From assembly GCF_013410565.1 (NCBI RefSeq), contig NZ_JACCFO010000001.1, positions 3,224,001 through 3,288,000 on the forward strand: a DNA stretch of 64,000 nucleotides. Direction: 5' to 3'. This document shows, piece by piece, positions 1 through 8,392 of the stretch. Made by a program: the position numbers and the translations under genes. How positions within the stretch are numbered: the stretch's first letter is position 1; each line of letters starts with the position of its first letter. The notes under the pieces were generated by a model. That model saw nothing but the letters and a program-made list of their open reading frames with translations, did no database searches and had not been told where the DNA came from. This DNA is from Streptomonospora nanhaiensis. Its GTDB lineage: Bacteria; Actinomycetota; Actinomycetes; Streptosporangiales; Streptosporangiaceae.

Positions 1-1
1 C

Positions 2-1030
2 GACCGCGAGGCGTTCGCCGACTACCTGGCGCTGCCCGAGGGCGCGCCGCCGGAGATCCACGCCATCGCCGACGCGTTCGCCGACGGCACTCCCTACGAG
101 CGCGCCAACTGGCTGGCCGCGCACCTGCGCGCCAACTACGGTGTGGACCCCGAGGCGCCCGGCGGGCACGGCTACGCCAACCTGGAGGAGCTGCTGGTGC
201 CGCCCAGCGAGAAGGGCGGCGGCGGGACCTCCGGGCAGTTCGCCAGCGCGTTCGCGCTGCTGGCGCGGGCCTCGGGCCTGCCGAGCCGGGTGGTGGTGGG
301 GTTCGGCCCCGGCACTCCGGCGGGCGACGGCGGCGACGAGCGGATCATCCGGTCCGGCGACGCGCTGGCCTGGGGCGAGGTCTACCTGGAGGGCGTGGGG
401 TGGGCGCCGTTCGACGTGCTGCCCGGCGACCCCAAGCGCAACGGCGTGGACCAGGGCGGCGAAGGCGGCGAGGGCGGCGGCACCGCCGGCCAGGCGGCCG
501 GGGGCACCGAATCCGAGGAGGACCGCGGGTTCTTCCGGGTGGGCGGCGCCCCGCTGGACGTCGGCTACGCGTGGTCGATGGCCGGGCGCACCTCGGCGGG
601 GGTCGTGGCGGCGCTGGTGCTGGCCGCGCTGCTCAGCGGGGCGGTCCGGGGCGCGCGGCGCGGGCTGCGCCTGGGCGCGCGCGACCCCCGGCGGCGGCTG
701 GCGGGCGCGTGGTGGGAGCTGCGCGACGGGCTGCGGCTGGCCGGCGCGCCGCCGCGCCCCTCCGACACCGTGACCGACGTGCTGGACCGCTCCGACCACC
801 TGCTGCCGCCCGAGGGCGGCGGCCGGCGCGACTGGACGCTGGGCCGCACGCTGAACGCGATGGCGTTCGTACCGGCCGAGGAGCGCGCGGCCGGGCTGGA
901 CGCGGACTCGGCCGAGCGCGCGGCCGAGGAGGTGCGCGCCTACACGGCCGCGCTGCGCCGGCGGCTGCCGCGCGTGCGGCGGGTGCTGTGGTGGCTGGAC
1001 CCGCGTCCACTGTTCTGGAGGCGGCGGTGA
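2..1030 (+). CDS. Transglutaminase-like (TgpA/DUF3488-type) membrane protein, C-terminal part
   Basis: The 5' end lies outside the window. The visible part starts in the extracytoplasmic transglutaminase-like core. The segment that normally holds the nucleophile reads GTSGQFA where classical members have a Cys, and the segment that normally holds the catalytic His reads DALAWGEVYLEGVGW. Both catalytic residues therefore look replaced. A transmembrane helix follows (about nt 590-655), then a cytoplasmic helical tail like DUF4129. In other actinobacteria such genes usually follow moxR and DUF58 genes; those would lie to the left. The family assignment is fairly sure, the function is not. It ends 40 bases before the pseudokinase gene, so the two may be cotranscribed. 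Confidence 0.72.
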   Translation, partial: DREAFADYLALPEGAPPEIHAIADAFADGTPYERANWLAAHLRANYGVDPEAPGGHGYANLEELLVPPSEKGGGGTSGQFASAFALLARASGLPSRVVVGFGPGTPAGDGGDERIIRSGDALAWGEVYLEGVGWAPFDVLPGDPKRNGVDQGGEGGEGGGTAGQAAGGTESEEDRGFFRVGGAPLDVGYAWSMAGRTSAGVVAALVLAALLSGAVRGARRGLRLGARDPRRRLAGAWWELRDGLRLAGAPPRPSDTVTDVLDRSDHLLPPEGGGRRDWTLGRTLNAMAFVPAEERAAGLDADSAERAAEEVRAYTAALRRRLPRVRRVLWWLDPRPLFWRRR

Positions 1031-1070
1031 GCGCGGCGGGGACGCCGCGCCCGGGGACGGGAGTGTGCCG

Positions 1071-3452
1071 ATGAGCCGGGGCAGGATCGCAGCGCGGCCG
1101 GAGCCGTGGCTGGTGCCGGGTGTGCACTCGGCGCAACTGCTGCACAGCGGTGCCGAGTCGGTCGTCTACCGCGCGCGGCGCGCGCCCGCCGACAGCGTGG
1201 TGGTCGTCAAGGTCCTGCGCGCGGCCGGTCCCCAGGGCCGCCGCGACGAGATCGAGCTGTGGCGCATGCACTCCTCCATCCGCGGGGTGCACTCGCTGCT
1301 GGACGACGGCGTGACCGAGAAGGGGAACCGCTCCTACGCGGTGATGGAGGACTGCCCCGAGGGCGACTACGAGTGGATCTCGGTGCAGCGCGGCCCCCTC
1401 CCGGTGGAGGAGGTCCGCGCGGTGGGCACCGCGATCGCCGACGCGCTGGCCGGGGTGCACGCGCGCGGGCTGCTGCACCACGCGGTGGAGCCCGCCAACA
1501 TCCTCAAGGCGCGGTTCGGGCCGGCCCTGATCGACTTCGGCTCGGCGCTCCCCCAGGACGCCCCCTTCGCGCCGGTCTACCACTCGCGGGAGTCGGTGCG
1601 GTTCGCCCCGCCGGAGGAGCTGGCGGGCGGGGCACCCTCGCCCGCCTCCGACGTCTACCGCCTGGCCGCGACCCTGTGGACGCTGCTGGCGGGCCGCGCG
1701 CCGTTCGAGGACGCCCCCGGCGAGCCGGAGTCCGCGGCGGCCTACCGCGCCCGCGTGCTGGGCGGGGCGGTGCCCTTCCTGCCGCGCGAGGACGTGCCCG
1801 AGTGGTTCGCCGCCGCGCTCGGGGCGGGCCTGGCGCCCGACCCCGCGCTCCGGGTGCCCACGGCCGAGGAGTTCGGCCGCCTGCTCCGCGAGGAGGCGGC
1901 GCCGGTGCTCCCGGCGGGCGGGACCGGGCCGCACGCCGCCGTCGGCGCGGCGGAGGCGGGCGCCTTCGGTGCGGGCGTGATCGGTGCGGGCGCGGCCGGT
2001 GCGGTGGCGGCGTTCGCGGCGGCCGGAACCGGTGCGCCGGAGGCCGGCCACGCCCGGGCGGAGGAGGGCGAGGAGGGTCCGGACACGGCCGCGGAGGTCG
2101 CGCTGGACCCCGCGGAGGCGACCGCCGTCCTCAACCCCGGAACGGAGCCCCCTGCGGCGGACGCGCCCGCCTTCGGCGCGGAGCCCGCGCCCGGCGGCCG
2201 TGCCGCCGACGCCGCCCGCGCCGCCGAGGACGATGACCGTTCCGCGGCCGGCGCCACCAGTGCGGTCGACCCTGTCGGCCTTGTCGGCGAGCCCGCCGAG
2301 ACGGCCGCCCCGAGCGCCCTTCCCGGGCCGCCGCTGCCGCCGCCCCCGGGCGCGAAGGCCGACAGCGCTCCCGACGCCCCCGCCGCCGACCTGCCGCCCC
2401 TTCCCCCCATGCCCACCGCGCCGTACTCGGTGCCCACGCCGGCGCACGGTCTCGGCACGCCCGCGCACGGCAGTGGCACGCCCGCGCACGGCGGGATGGC
2501 CGCCGGGTCCGGGGCGCCCACGCCGGGCCACCACACCCCGCCCCGGGGCGCGCCCGCGCCCGGGCTGCCGCCCCTGGCCCCCGAGGCGGCTCCCCCCGCC
2601 GCCCCGTGGCCGCACGCCGGAGCCCCCGAGCAGCCCCCCGCGCCGCCGGCGGCGGAGCCCACCGGTCCGGGGCGGCCTGTCCACGCCGGTCCGGAGGCCG
2701 CTCCACCGGCCGCCGGGGAGGATTTCGGCGCGGACGCGGTCCCGCCGCCGCCCTACGGCATGGCGGCCGCCGTTCACGAGCCGTTCACCGGCCCTGGAAC
2801 CGACGTTTCCCCAGTTCAGGGATTTTCGGAGGATCCTGCCAAACGAGAGCTGCAAGCCCGTGCCCTGGAAAGGCGCAGGCAGGCGGAAAGCCTTCACCAG
2901 GCGCGGATGACTTCTTCGCAAACGAATCGTAACCGCCCTCTGAAGACAAAACGCCGCCCCGCGTTGTACGCTCTCGCTGCTGTGGCCTGTGTGGTTGTGG
3001 TCACGGCGGTGGGCTTGGGGGCCGCTTCCCTGCTCTCGAACGACTCCCCTTTGCCGCCCCAGGCCGGTGAGGCGTCGCCGGTCGAGGACGGCGAAAGCAT
3101 CGCTGAGGACGCGGCCGGTTCCGCCGACTCGGCGGAGGAGTCCAACGCCCCCACTCCCTCGGCCTCGGCACCGGACATCGCCCCCACGGGGGTAGCGCTC
3201 CGCGACGGCAACATCACCGTTGCCCTGTCGTGGGAGCAGGGCTCCGGTGAGGAAGCCGTCCACTACGTGGTGGGCGGTCCCACGGGGGGAGAGGAGTCGA
3301 CCATGGCGAGCGTGCCCGCCGGCGAGAACCGTGTTGAGATCACCGGGCTGAATCCGGACGTGGAGTACTGCTTCCGCGTCGTGGCCGTCCAGTCGACCGA
3401 GGTGTCGGCGGCGTCCGAGCGCGTCTGCACAGAGCGCACGAACGACGAGTAG
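1071..3452 (+). CDS. Membrane pseudokinase with C-terminal FN3-like domain (first of two)
   Basis: 793 residues. ATG 1071 follows GGGAG at a good distance. The N-terminal ~280 residues have the Ser/Thr kinase fold: the ATP-binding Lys is kept (Lys47 in VVVVKVL) and so is DFG (Asp155). The catalytic loop reads HHAVEPAN, with Ala138 in place of the catalytic Asp and Glu140 in place of the Lys, so phosphotransfer is unlikely. A long Pro/Ala-rich linker follows (~290-600), a basic juxtamembrane stretch, one membrane helix (~632-655), a short Ser/Glu-rich stalk and an extracytoplasmic FN3-like domain (~700-793) with two Cys. This implies a transmembrane scaffold or sensor. The next gene starts 97 bases downstream. 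Its C-terminal domain matches the protein at 29892-31904 (LNPDVEYCF against LNPDVDYCF). Confidence 0.82.
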   Translation: MSRGRIAARPEPWLVPGVHSAQLLHSGAESVVYRARRAPADSVVVVKVLRAAGPQGRRDEIELWRMHSSIRGVHSLLDDGVTEKGNRSYAVMEDCPEGDYEWISVQRGPLPVEEVRAVGTAIADALAGVHARGLLHHAVEPANILKARFGPALIDFGSALPQDAPFAPVYHSRESVRFAPPEELAGGAPSPASDVYRLAATLWTLLAGRAPFEDAPGEPESAAAYRARVLGGAVPFLPREDVPEWFAAALGAGLAPDPALRVPTAEEFGRLLREEAAPVLPAGGTGPHAAVGAAEAGAFGAGVIGAGAAGAVAAFAAAGTGAPEAGHARAEEGEEGPDTAAEVALDPAEATAVLNPGTEPPAADAPAFGAEPAPGGRAADAARAAEDDDRSAAGATSAVDPVGLVGEPAETAAPSALPGPPLPPPPGAKADSAPDAPAADLPPLPPMPTAPYSVPTPAHGLGTPAHGSGTPAHGGMAAGSGAPTPGHHTPPRGAPAPGLPPLAPEAAPPAAPWPHAGAPEQPPAPPAAEPTGPGRPVHAGPEAAPPAAGEDFGADAVPPPPYGMAAAVHEPFTGPGTDVSPVQGFSEDPAKRELQARALERRRQAESLHQARMTSSQTNRNRPLKTKRRPALYALAAVACVVVVTAVGLGAASLLSNDSPLPPQAGEASPVEDGESIAEDAAGSADSAEESNAPTPSASAPDIAPTGVALRDGNITVALSWEQGSGEEAVHYVVGGPTGGEESTMASVPAGENRVEITGLNPDVEYCFRVVAVQSTEVSAASERVCTERTNDE

Positions 3453-3549
3453 GCGGCCTCCGCCTCCTCCGCTCCAGCCGCCGGCGGTCGGCCCTCAGGG
3501 CCGCCGCGGCTTCCTTCATGCCACACTCTCGGTTGGGTAAGGGATCCCG

Positions 3550-4032
3550 GTGGGCGACCTCTTCAACGCACTATTCGGCCAGGGTGCCAACGTCAGCCTC
3601 TTCGGCTCGGTGATCGCCCTCAACGTCGTCGTCAACACGCTTGTCTTCGGTGCCCTTCGGGCGAGGGTCGAGCGGGCCAACCAGAAGGACCGGCTGGGCA
3701 TGCACCTCGAAGAGGCCGAACTGAACGAACCCAAGCGGCGCACCCTGCTGCAGAAGGCGCGCAACCGCGTGCTCGAACTGCGCAGGGAGGACCTCCTGGA
3801 GTCCTACATCCCCGGCTGGCAGGCGGTCACCGACTTCGCGGCGCAGAAGGTGAACTTCCTGGGTACGCTGCTGGGCCAGTGGCTGGGGCCGCGTACGCCC
3901 TTCTCCCAGGAGAGCATGCGGCAGTACTACCGCACCAAGAAGGGCGACCCCGATGGGCTGCGCCGGGAGGCCCAGCGCCACATGGCGGACCTCCCCGGGT
4001 ACAACACCCGGCAGACGACCCCGAAACTGTGA
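3550..4032 (+). CDS. Membrane-anchored coiled-coil protein A (module 1)
   Basis: 160 residues from GTG 3550. One hydrophobic helix near residues 15-37 (start of the protein) is followed by a long charged helical region (about 40-95) that looks like a coiled coil, then a mixed tail ending in TTPKL. I do not recognise a named family. It is the first of four small anchored helical proteins in a row (3550-5975) lying just downstream of the pseudokinase, and its size and layout match the protein at 11820-12296, first in the second four-gene set. A structural or scaffold role near the membrane is inference. Confidence 0.7.
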   Translation: MGDLFNALFGQGANVSLFGSVIALNVVVNTLVFGALRARVERANQKDRLGMHLEEAELNEPKRRTLLQKARNRVLELRREDLLESYIPGWQAVTDFAAQKVNFLGTLLGQWLGPRTPFSQESMRQYYRTKKGDPDGLRREAQRHMADLPGYNTRQTTPKL

Positions 4033-4069
4033 CTCCGATGGACCCACACCGACAAGGCCGGGGGTGAAC

Positions 4070-4486
4070 ATGCAGATCCTTGTGTACGCGCTGACCGTGC
4101 TCGCCGCCGGCGTCCTGGTCGCCAGGGCCGCCATGGTCGTCTACATGCGGGGCAAGGGCGTCTACCCGAGCGGGATCAGGGGCGTCAAGGCCCTGGCGGA
4201 CCGCGCCGAGGAGCTCCAGGACCGCAGGGACCGGCTGGTGCTCGCGGAGAGCGCGCTCACCGAGCGCCGGCTCATGCTCGACAACCTCCTCGACCTCGCG
4301 GCCAAGGCCCGGCCGCTGACGGAGGCCGAGGACGCCGAGGAACTGGAGCGGCTGCGCGCGCGGGCGGCCGTCTACGACTCCCGCTTCGCGGAGCTGCGCA
4401 CCACCATCGCCGACGGGCTGGGCAGCGGCGCCGCCGGAGGAGGCGGCACGGGCGGCGCGGGGAGCGCCGCGCCGGACCGGCCGTAG
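4070..4486 (+). CDS. Membrane-anchored coiled-coil protein B (module 1)
   Basis: 138 residues from ATG 4070; an in-frame GTG at 4064 is an alternative, but the G-run at 4060-4064 fits better as the ribosome binding site. An N-terminal membrane helix (residues ~3-27) precedes a charged coiled coil (~45-120) and a Gly-rich tail. Compare the 110-residue protein at 11491-11823: both have an N-terminal anchor, then a similar stretch (ALADRAEEL against ALAERADRA) and an LLDLAAK/LLADAAR segment. It starts 38 bases after the preceding gene, which suggests an operon. No named family recognised. Confidence 0.68.
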   Translation: MQILVYALTVLAAGVLVARAAMVVYMRGKGVYPSGIRGVKALADRAEELQDRRDRLVLAESALTERRLMLDNLLDLAAKARPLTEAEDAEELERLRARAAVYDSRFAELRTTIADGLGSGAAGGGGTGGAGSAAPDRP

Positions 4487-4545
4487 CCGCCTCCCCAGCG
4501 GCGCCCCCGAGGCTTACGTCCAGAGACTAGTTGGAGAAGCAGGCG

Positions 4546-5418
4546 ATGAACACTGGCGCGATCATAGCTCTCGCCGTTGCCGGCGTGCTGTCCGCAGGAG
4601 TCAGCTGGTTCGGCGTCGGACTGGCCTACATCACCAGGAAGGACATCCGGCACTCCGCCCACGAGTCGCGGCTGAACCGGTACACCGACGTCCTCAAGCA
4701 GGCTCTCGCCCTCAACTCCGCCAAGTGGTACAAGACGATCAACCCGTTCCTTCTTGCGAAGGAGCTGTTCGTCGGCAAGAACGTCCACGAGGCCCTGAAG
4801 CAGGAGCTGCACCACCTGCGGGACCAGTACGGCCCCATCGAGTTCAACGTGAAGCGCCTGCGCGAGTTCGGCCTGGTGGACCACTCCCTGGATGAGATGC
4901 TGCTCAACCCCGACGCCAAGATCGAGGTCCGCACCCGGCCGAAAACCCCCTTCCGCCAGACGAAGAACACGGTGAGCGAGTACGAGGCCTGGCGCATCAA
5001 GCAAGCCATCCGTGAACTGAAGGACACGATGGTCGGCCTCGGCGAGCGGTTCATCCTGCTTGAGGGCACCTCCCTGCTACTCCGGGGCGTCGAGGCGCCC
5101 CAGCGCAATCCGGTCCAGGTCGGCTTCGACGCCGTCGTGCACGGCCAGTACCCCGACTTCGAGAAGACCTGGGGCCCGGTGCTCGCCGACTACTTCAAAA
5201 GCCCCGAGGACGTCGCCAGGGCCGTCGGTATGCTGACGGAACTGGAACGGGCCAAGGTCGCCCAGACGGCCAAGGGCGGCAAGGCGATGAGCTGGCTCGC
5301 CGCCCGGCGCCTGAAGCAGCTGGTCGACCGGCAGACCCGCCCGACCGACCGCGCCACCCTGGAGAAGGCCGGTCTTCCTCCGCAGGAGAACCACGGCAGG
5401 CGGCGCGGACGCCACTAG
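4546..5418 (+). CDS. Membrane-anchored helical protein C (module 1)
   Basis: 290 residues. ATG 4546 is chosen over an upstream TTG (4531) because GGAGAAG lies 6 bases before it. One N-terminal membrane helix (~residues 5-30) is followed by a long soluble helical domain with many conserved-looking Trp/Tyr residues and a very basic C-terminus (RRRGRH). I recognise no family. It is third in the four-gene set and matches the position and size of the 270-residue protein at 10632-11444, although residue-level similarity is not obvious by eye. Confidence 0.7.
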   Translation: MNTGAIIALAVAGVLSAGVSWFGVGLAYITRKDIRHSAHESRLNRYTDVLKQALALNSAKWYKTINPFLLAKELFVGKNVHEALKQELHHLRDQYGPIEFNVKRLREFGLVDHSLDEMLLNPDAKIEVRTRPKTPFRQTKNTVSEYEAWRIKQAIRELKDTMVGLGERFILLEGTSLLLRGVEAPQRNPVQVGFDAVVHGQYPDFEKTWGPVLADYFKSPEDVARAVGMLTELERAKVAQTAKGGKAMSWLAARRLKQLVDRQTRPTDRATLEKAGLPPQENHGRRRGRH

Positions 5419-5504
5419 AGGCGCGGCAAGGCCCGCCCCGGGCGCGGACCGGGCGCGGCGGCGCTCCTCAGCTCGTCATCGGTATCGGTTTCGAAAGGCG
5501 ACCC

Positions 5505-5975
5505 ATGGCTATCCCACTGCTCTTCCTCGCTTTCGTGGTCTTCGCGGCGACGGTCGCCACCTCGGCCCTGCGCATCAACGAGAAGGGCCTGGAGATCCCC
5601 CGGGTCACGGTGTGGAACCGCCAGGAAGAGGCTCAACAGGCCGGCCTTGAGACGAGGCTGCGGCAGAAGAACGAGATCCTGGACCGCAAGGAGGTCCTGG
5701 TCCGCCCCGTCGTCGACGCGGCGCTGGCCCCCGGCGCGGCGGAGGGCGTGCCCGAGCGCGACGAGGCCGAACTGGCGGACCTCGACGCCCGCTTCGACGC
5801 GCTCTCCCAGGAGACCGAGGACCACCTGCAGGCCACCCGCCAGGACATGGCCGGGGTGCGCGACGAGCGCGAGCATCTGCGCGGGTTCGCGCTGCGCGCC
5901 GAGCGCGTGTTCCTGGTCGTCGGTGTGGTGGGCGCCGTGGTGTCGGCGGCGCTGCTGCTCTACCTCTCCGCCTAG
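5505..5975 (+). CDS. Two-helix membrane coiled-coil protein D (module 1)
   Basis: 156 residues from ATG 5505. A hydrophobic helix at each end (~3-22 and ~133-154) encloses a charged coiled coil (~38-125), so both ends are probably in the membrane with the coiled coil on one side. The same architecture and length occur in the protein at 10147-10602; both also share a GL-acidic-aromatic/aliphatic-P motif after the first helix (GLEIP against GLDYP) and a LDA-rich coiled coil. It is the last gene of the set, with an intrinsic terminator 20-60 bases downstream. Function unknown. Confidence 0.72.
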   Translation: MAIPLLFLAFVVFAATVATSALRINEKGLEIPRVTVWNRQEEAQQAGLETRLRQKNEILDRKEVLVRPVVDAALAPGAAEGVPERDEAELADLDARFDALSQETEDHLQATRQDMAGVRDEREHLRGFALRAERVFLVVGVVGAVVSAALLLYLSA

Positions 5976-5997
5976 TCCCGCCAGGACGCGCCCGTCG

Positions 5998-6040
5998 GCC
6001 TGCTGATCCCCGGTCCCGGCCGGGAACCAGCAGGCTTTCT
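5998..6040 (+). terminator. Intrinsic terminator after module 1
   Basis: GCCTGCTG (5998-6005) pairs with CAGCAGGC (6028-6035). Inner C/G pairing extends the stem, and TTTCT follows directly. It sits between convergent genes (module 1 and nadE) and fits termination of the plus-strand set. Confidence 0.7.
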
Positions 6041-6066
6041 CGTGCCCGCCCCCCTTCGCGGAGCGG

Positions 6067-7797
6067 CTAGGTCCAGCGGTTGGTGATGGGGAGCCGGCGG
6101 TCGCGGCCCAGATTGCGTTTGCTGATCTTGGGGCCCGGCGGGTACTGGCGGCGGGAGAACTCCGCCCGGTCGACCAGGCTGACGACGTTCTTGACCAGCT
6201 CGGCCTCGAACCCGTCCGCGATCAGCTCGGCCTGGCCCCGGTCGGTGCCGATGTAGGCGTCGAGCAGGCTGTCCACCACGTCGGGGTCGGGCAGGCCGGG
6301 CCAGTCGCCTTCGACCGCGCGGTCGAAGGAGTTCGCCGGGATGGGCGGAGCGCCGCCCTCCTTGGCCGCCGCCTCGTTGCGCCAGCGCGCGAGGTCGCGG
6401 ACCTGGGTCTTCCAGCAGTCCTTCAGCGGGGCGAAGCCGCCCACGGAGTCGCCGTAGAGGCTGCCCTCGCCGGTGGCCAGCGCGGTCTTGTCGCCCGTGG
6501 CCAGGACCAGGTGGCCCCCCTCGTTGGACAGCGCCATCAGCACGTTGCCCCGGACGCGCGACTCCAGGTCGCGCTCGCCGGCCCGGCCCAGGCCGGCCGC
6601 CGTCTCGTAGGCGTCGACCATCGGCTTGACGGACACGGTGCGCCCGTTGATCCCCTGGCGCCGGATCAGGTCCTCGGCGTCCTGGATCTCCTGGGCCGTG
6701 GTGGAGCGCCCCGGCATGACCACGCCGTGGACGTTCTCGGCCCCCAGCGCGTCGACCGCGATGGTCGCGGTCAGCGCGGAGTCGATGCCGCCGGAGACCC
6801 CCACCATGACCGACGCGAACCCGTTCTTGCGGGCGTAGTCGCGCAGGCTCGTGACCAGGGCGGTGTAGACCTCCGCCCGGTCGTCGGTGGGGCTCCTGCG
6901 CGGTGTCAGGACCGGCGTGAGGGGCTCGTAGGCGGCCGGCGGCTCCTCCGAGACCGTGTGGCGCACGATCCGGAACCCCCCGACCTCGGCCGGCAGCGCG
7001 GCCGTGTCCTTGGCGCGAGGCAGGTCGATGTCGGTCACCAGCAGCGCGTCGTCGAACTGCGGTGCCCGCGCGACCAGCTCGCCGTCGGAGTCGACGATGA
7101 AGGAGTCGCCCTCGAAGACCAGCTCGTCCTGGGCGCCGGTCATGTTGACGTAGCCCACGGCCGCCCCGATCTCGCGGGCGCGGCGCTGGCACAGCTCCAG
7201 GCGGATGTCGTCCTTGGCCCGCTCGTAGGGGGAGCCGTTGAGGGTGATGAGCATGCCGGCGCCCGCGGCGCGCACCGTCGACACCGGGCCGCCGTCCTGC
7301 CAGAGGTCCTCGCAGATGGCGAAGGCGATGTCGGCGCCGTGCAGGCGGACGACGGGCAGGGTGTCGCCCGGCACGAAGTAGCGCGCCTCGTCGAAGACGC
7401 CGTAGTTGGGCAGATGGTATTTGGCCGAGACGAGCCGCAGCTCGCCGTGGTGCAGCAGGGCGAGCGAGTTCTGCGGCGCGCCCGGAGGCTGCCCGAACCG
7501 TTCGCCGAGCCCTTCACGCCGGCTGAGATAGCCGACGATGACGGGCAGATGCCCCAGCCCTTCCGCCTCCAGCCGCCGCGCAAGGCCGTGGGTGGCCTTG
7601 ATCGACGCCGAGACGAACCCGTTTCTCAGGGCAAGGTCCTCGACCGAGTATCCAGTGACGACCATCTCAGGAAAAACAACGAGATGGGCGCCGGCGTCGT
7701 TCGCTCGACGGGAGTAAGCGACGACGCTGTCGCAATTACCTTCCAGGTCGCCCACAGTGGGGTTGACCTGGGCCAGAGCTATCCGAAGTTGTACCAC
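6067..7797 (-). CDS. nadE: Glutamine-dependent NAD+ synthetase
   Basis: 576 residues. It converts deamido-NAD to NAD with ATP, using ammonia released from glutamine by its own N-terminal domain. The nitrilase-type glutaminase triad is visible: Glu44 (VVFPEM), Lys126 (SAKYHLP) and Cys162 (AICEDLW). The C-terminal synthetase domain carries the ATP-pyrophosphatase loop SGGIDS (335-340) and the late KRN/WT tail. The chosen start is GTG 7797, giving VVQLRIALAQVNPT. A -10-like TACCCT ends exactly 7 bases before it, so the mRNA is probably leaderless. It lies as an island between the two coiled-coil modules, so its link to them is unclear. Confidence 0.95.
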   Translation of the reverse strand: MVQLRIALAQVNPTVGDLEGNCDSVVAYSRRANDAGAHLVVFPEMVVTGYSVEDLALRNGFVSASIKATHGLARRLEAEGLGHLPVIVGYLSRREGLGERFGQPPGAPQNSLALLHHGELRLVSAKYHLPNYGVFDEARYFVPGDTLPVVRLHGADIAFAICEDLWQDGGPVSTVRAAGAGMLITLNGSPYERAKDDIRLELCQRRAREIGAAVGYVNMTGAQDELVFEGDSFIVDSDGELVARAPQFDDALLVTDIDLPRAKDTAALPAEVGGFRIVRHTVSEEPPAAYEPLTPVLTPRRSPTDDRAEVYTALVTSLRDYARKNGFASVMVGVSGGIDSALTATIAVDALGAENVHGVVMPGRSTTAQEIQDAEDLIRRQGINGRTVSVKPMVDAYETAAGLGRAGERDLESRVRGNVLMALSNEGGHLVLATGDKTALATGEGSLYGDSVGGFAPLKDCWKTQVRDLARWRNEAAAKEGGAPPIPANSFDRAVEGDWPGLPDPDVVDSLLDAYIGTDRGQAELIADGFEAELVKNVVSLVDRAEFSRRQYPPGPKISKRNLGRDRRLPITNRWT

Positions 7798-7804
7798 ACA
7801 GGGG

Positions 7805-7810
7805 AGGGTA
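7805..7810 (-). promoter_or_regulatory. -10 element of a probable leaderless nadE promoter
   Basis: On the minus strand TACCCT is followed by 7 bases and then the GTG start, so the predicted +1 coincides with the start codon. No good -35 element is visible. No Shine-Dalgarno sequence precedes the GTG, which supports a leaderless message. Confidence 0.5.
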
Positions 7811-8392
7811 GCGAACTCGTTAACACAACGGAAATATGTCACGGAAATATAACAGGGAGGACAACAATTGATTGTCATCCCCTCTTCGGTCGGTGACCGA
7901 AAACCCGCTAACGGGGGTGTGAAACCACGTGATGATCATCACAGGCAATGGCGTCCCACGGCATCACCCCAGGTCACCGCGCGGTTCGGCGAACGCGGGA
8001 CACCGCCGCCCCCGAAGCCGCGAAACCACAGCTCACAGTCGTTTTCCGGCAGTCAACGCGAAGCGTGACACTCCGCCCTCGCACGACCGAACGCGACCAC
8101 ACCGCGACCCACGGCGACCCGGCCCTGCGGCCGGTCGCCCTTGACGCGGAGGGGGATCTTGCGGTTCACCGAGTTTTCCCGTTACGTTGTCGCGGCCCTA
8201 ACACCCTGGGGTTGCCAACAACACACTCCGACTCCGACACATCGGCGATGACCTCGCCGCCGTTCACCGTGCGTGCACGATCCGCGCACACCGACCGCAC
8301 CCCCCATCGCGGTGATCCCGCGTCAGACGCAAGCTGATGTCGCGGAGCGAGACAGCGCCGTCTCCGCCGACGACGAAGGGAACGATCCCCCC
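7811..8392. other. Intergenic region between divergent nadE and symporter gene
   Basis: About 580 bases that must carry the two divergent promoters. The part nearest nadE is relatively AT-rich (TGACATATTTCC, GTTAAC). I find no convincing RNA gene. The glycine-riboswitch signature often found before alanine/sodium symporters was looked for and not seen. Confidence 0.5.

Noticed and set aside
8040-8392. Glycine riboswitch before the alanine/sodium symporter
   Set aside because: None of the conserved aptamer words or the tandem arrangement could be found.
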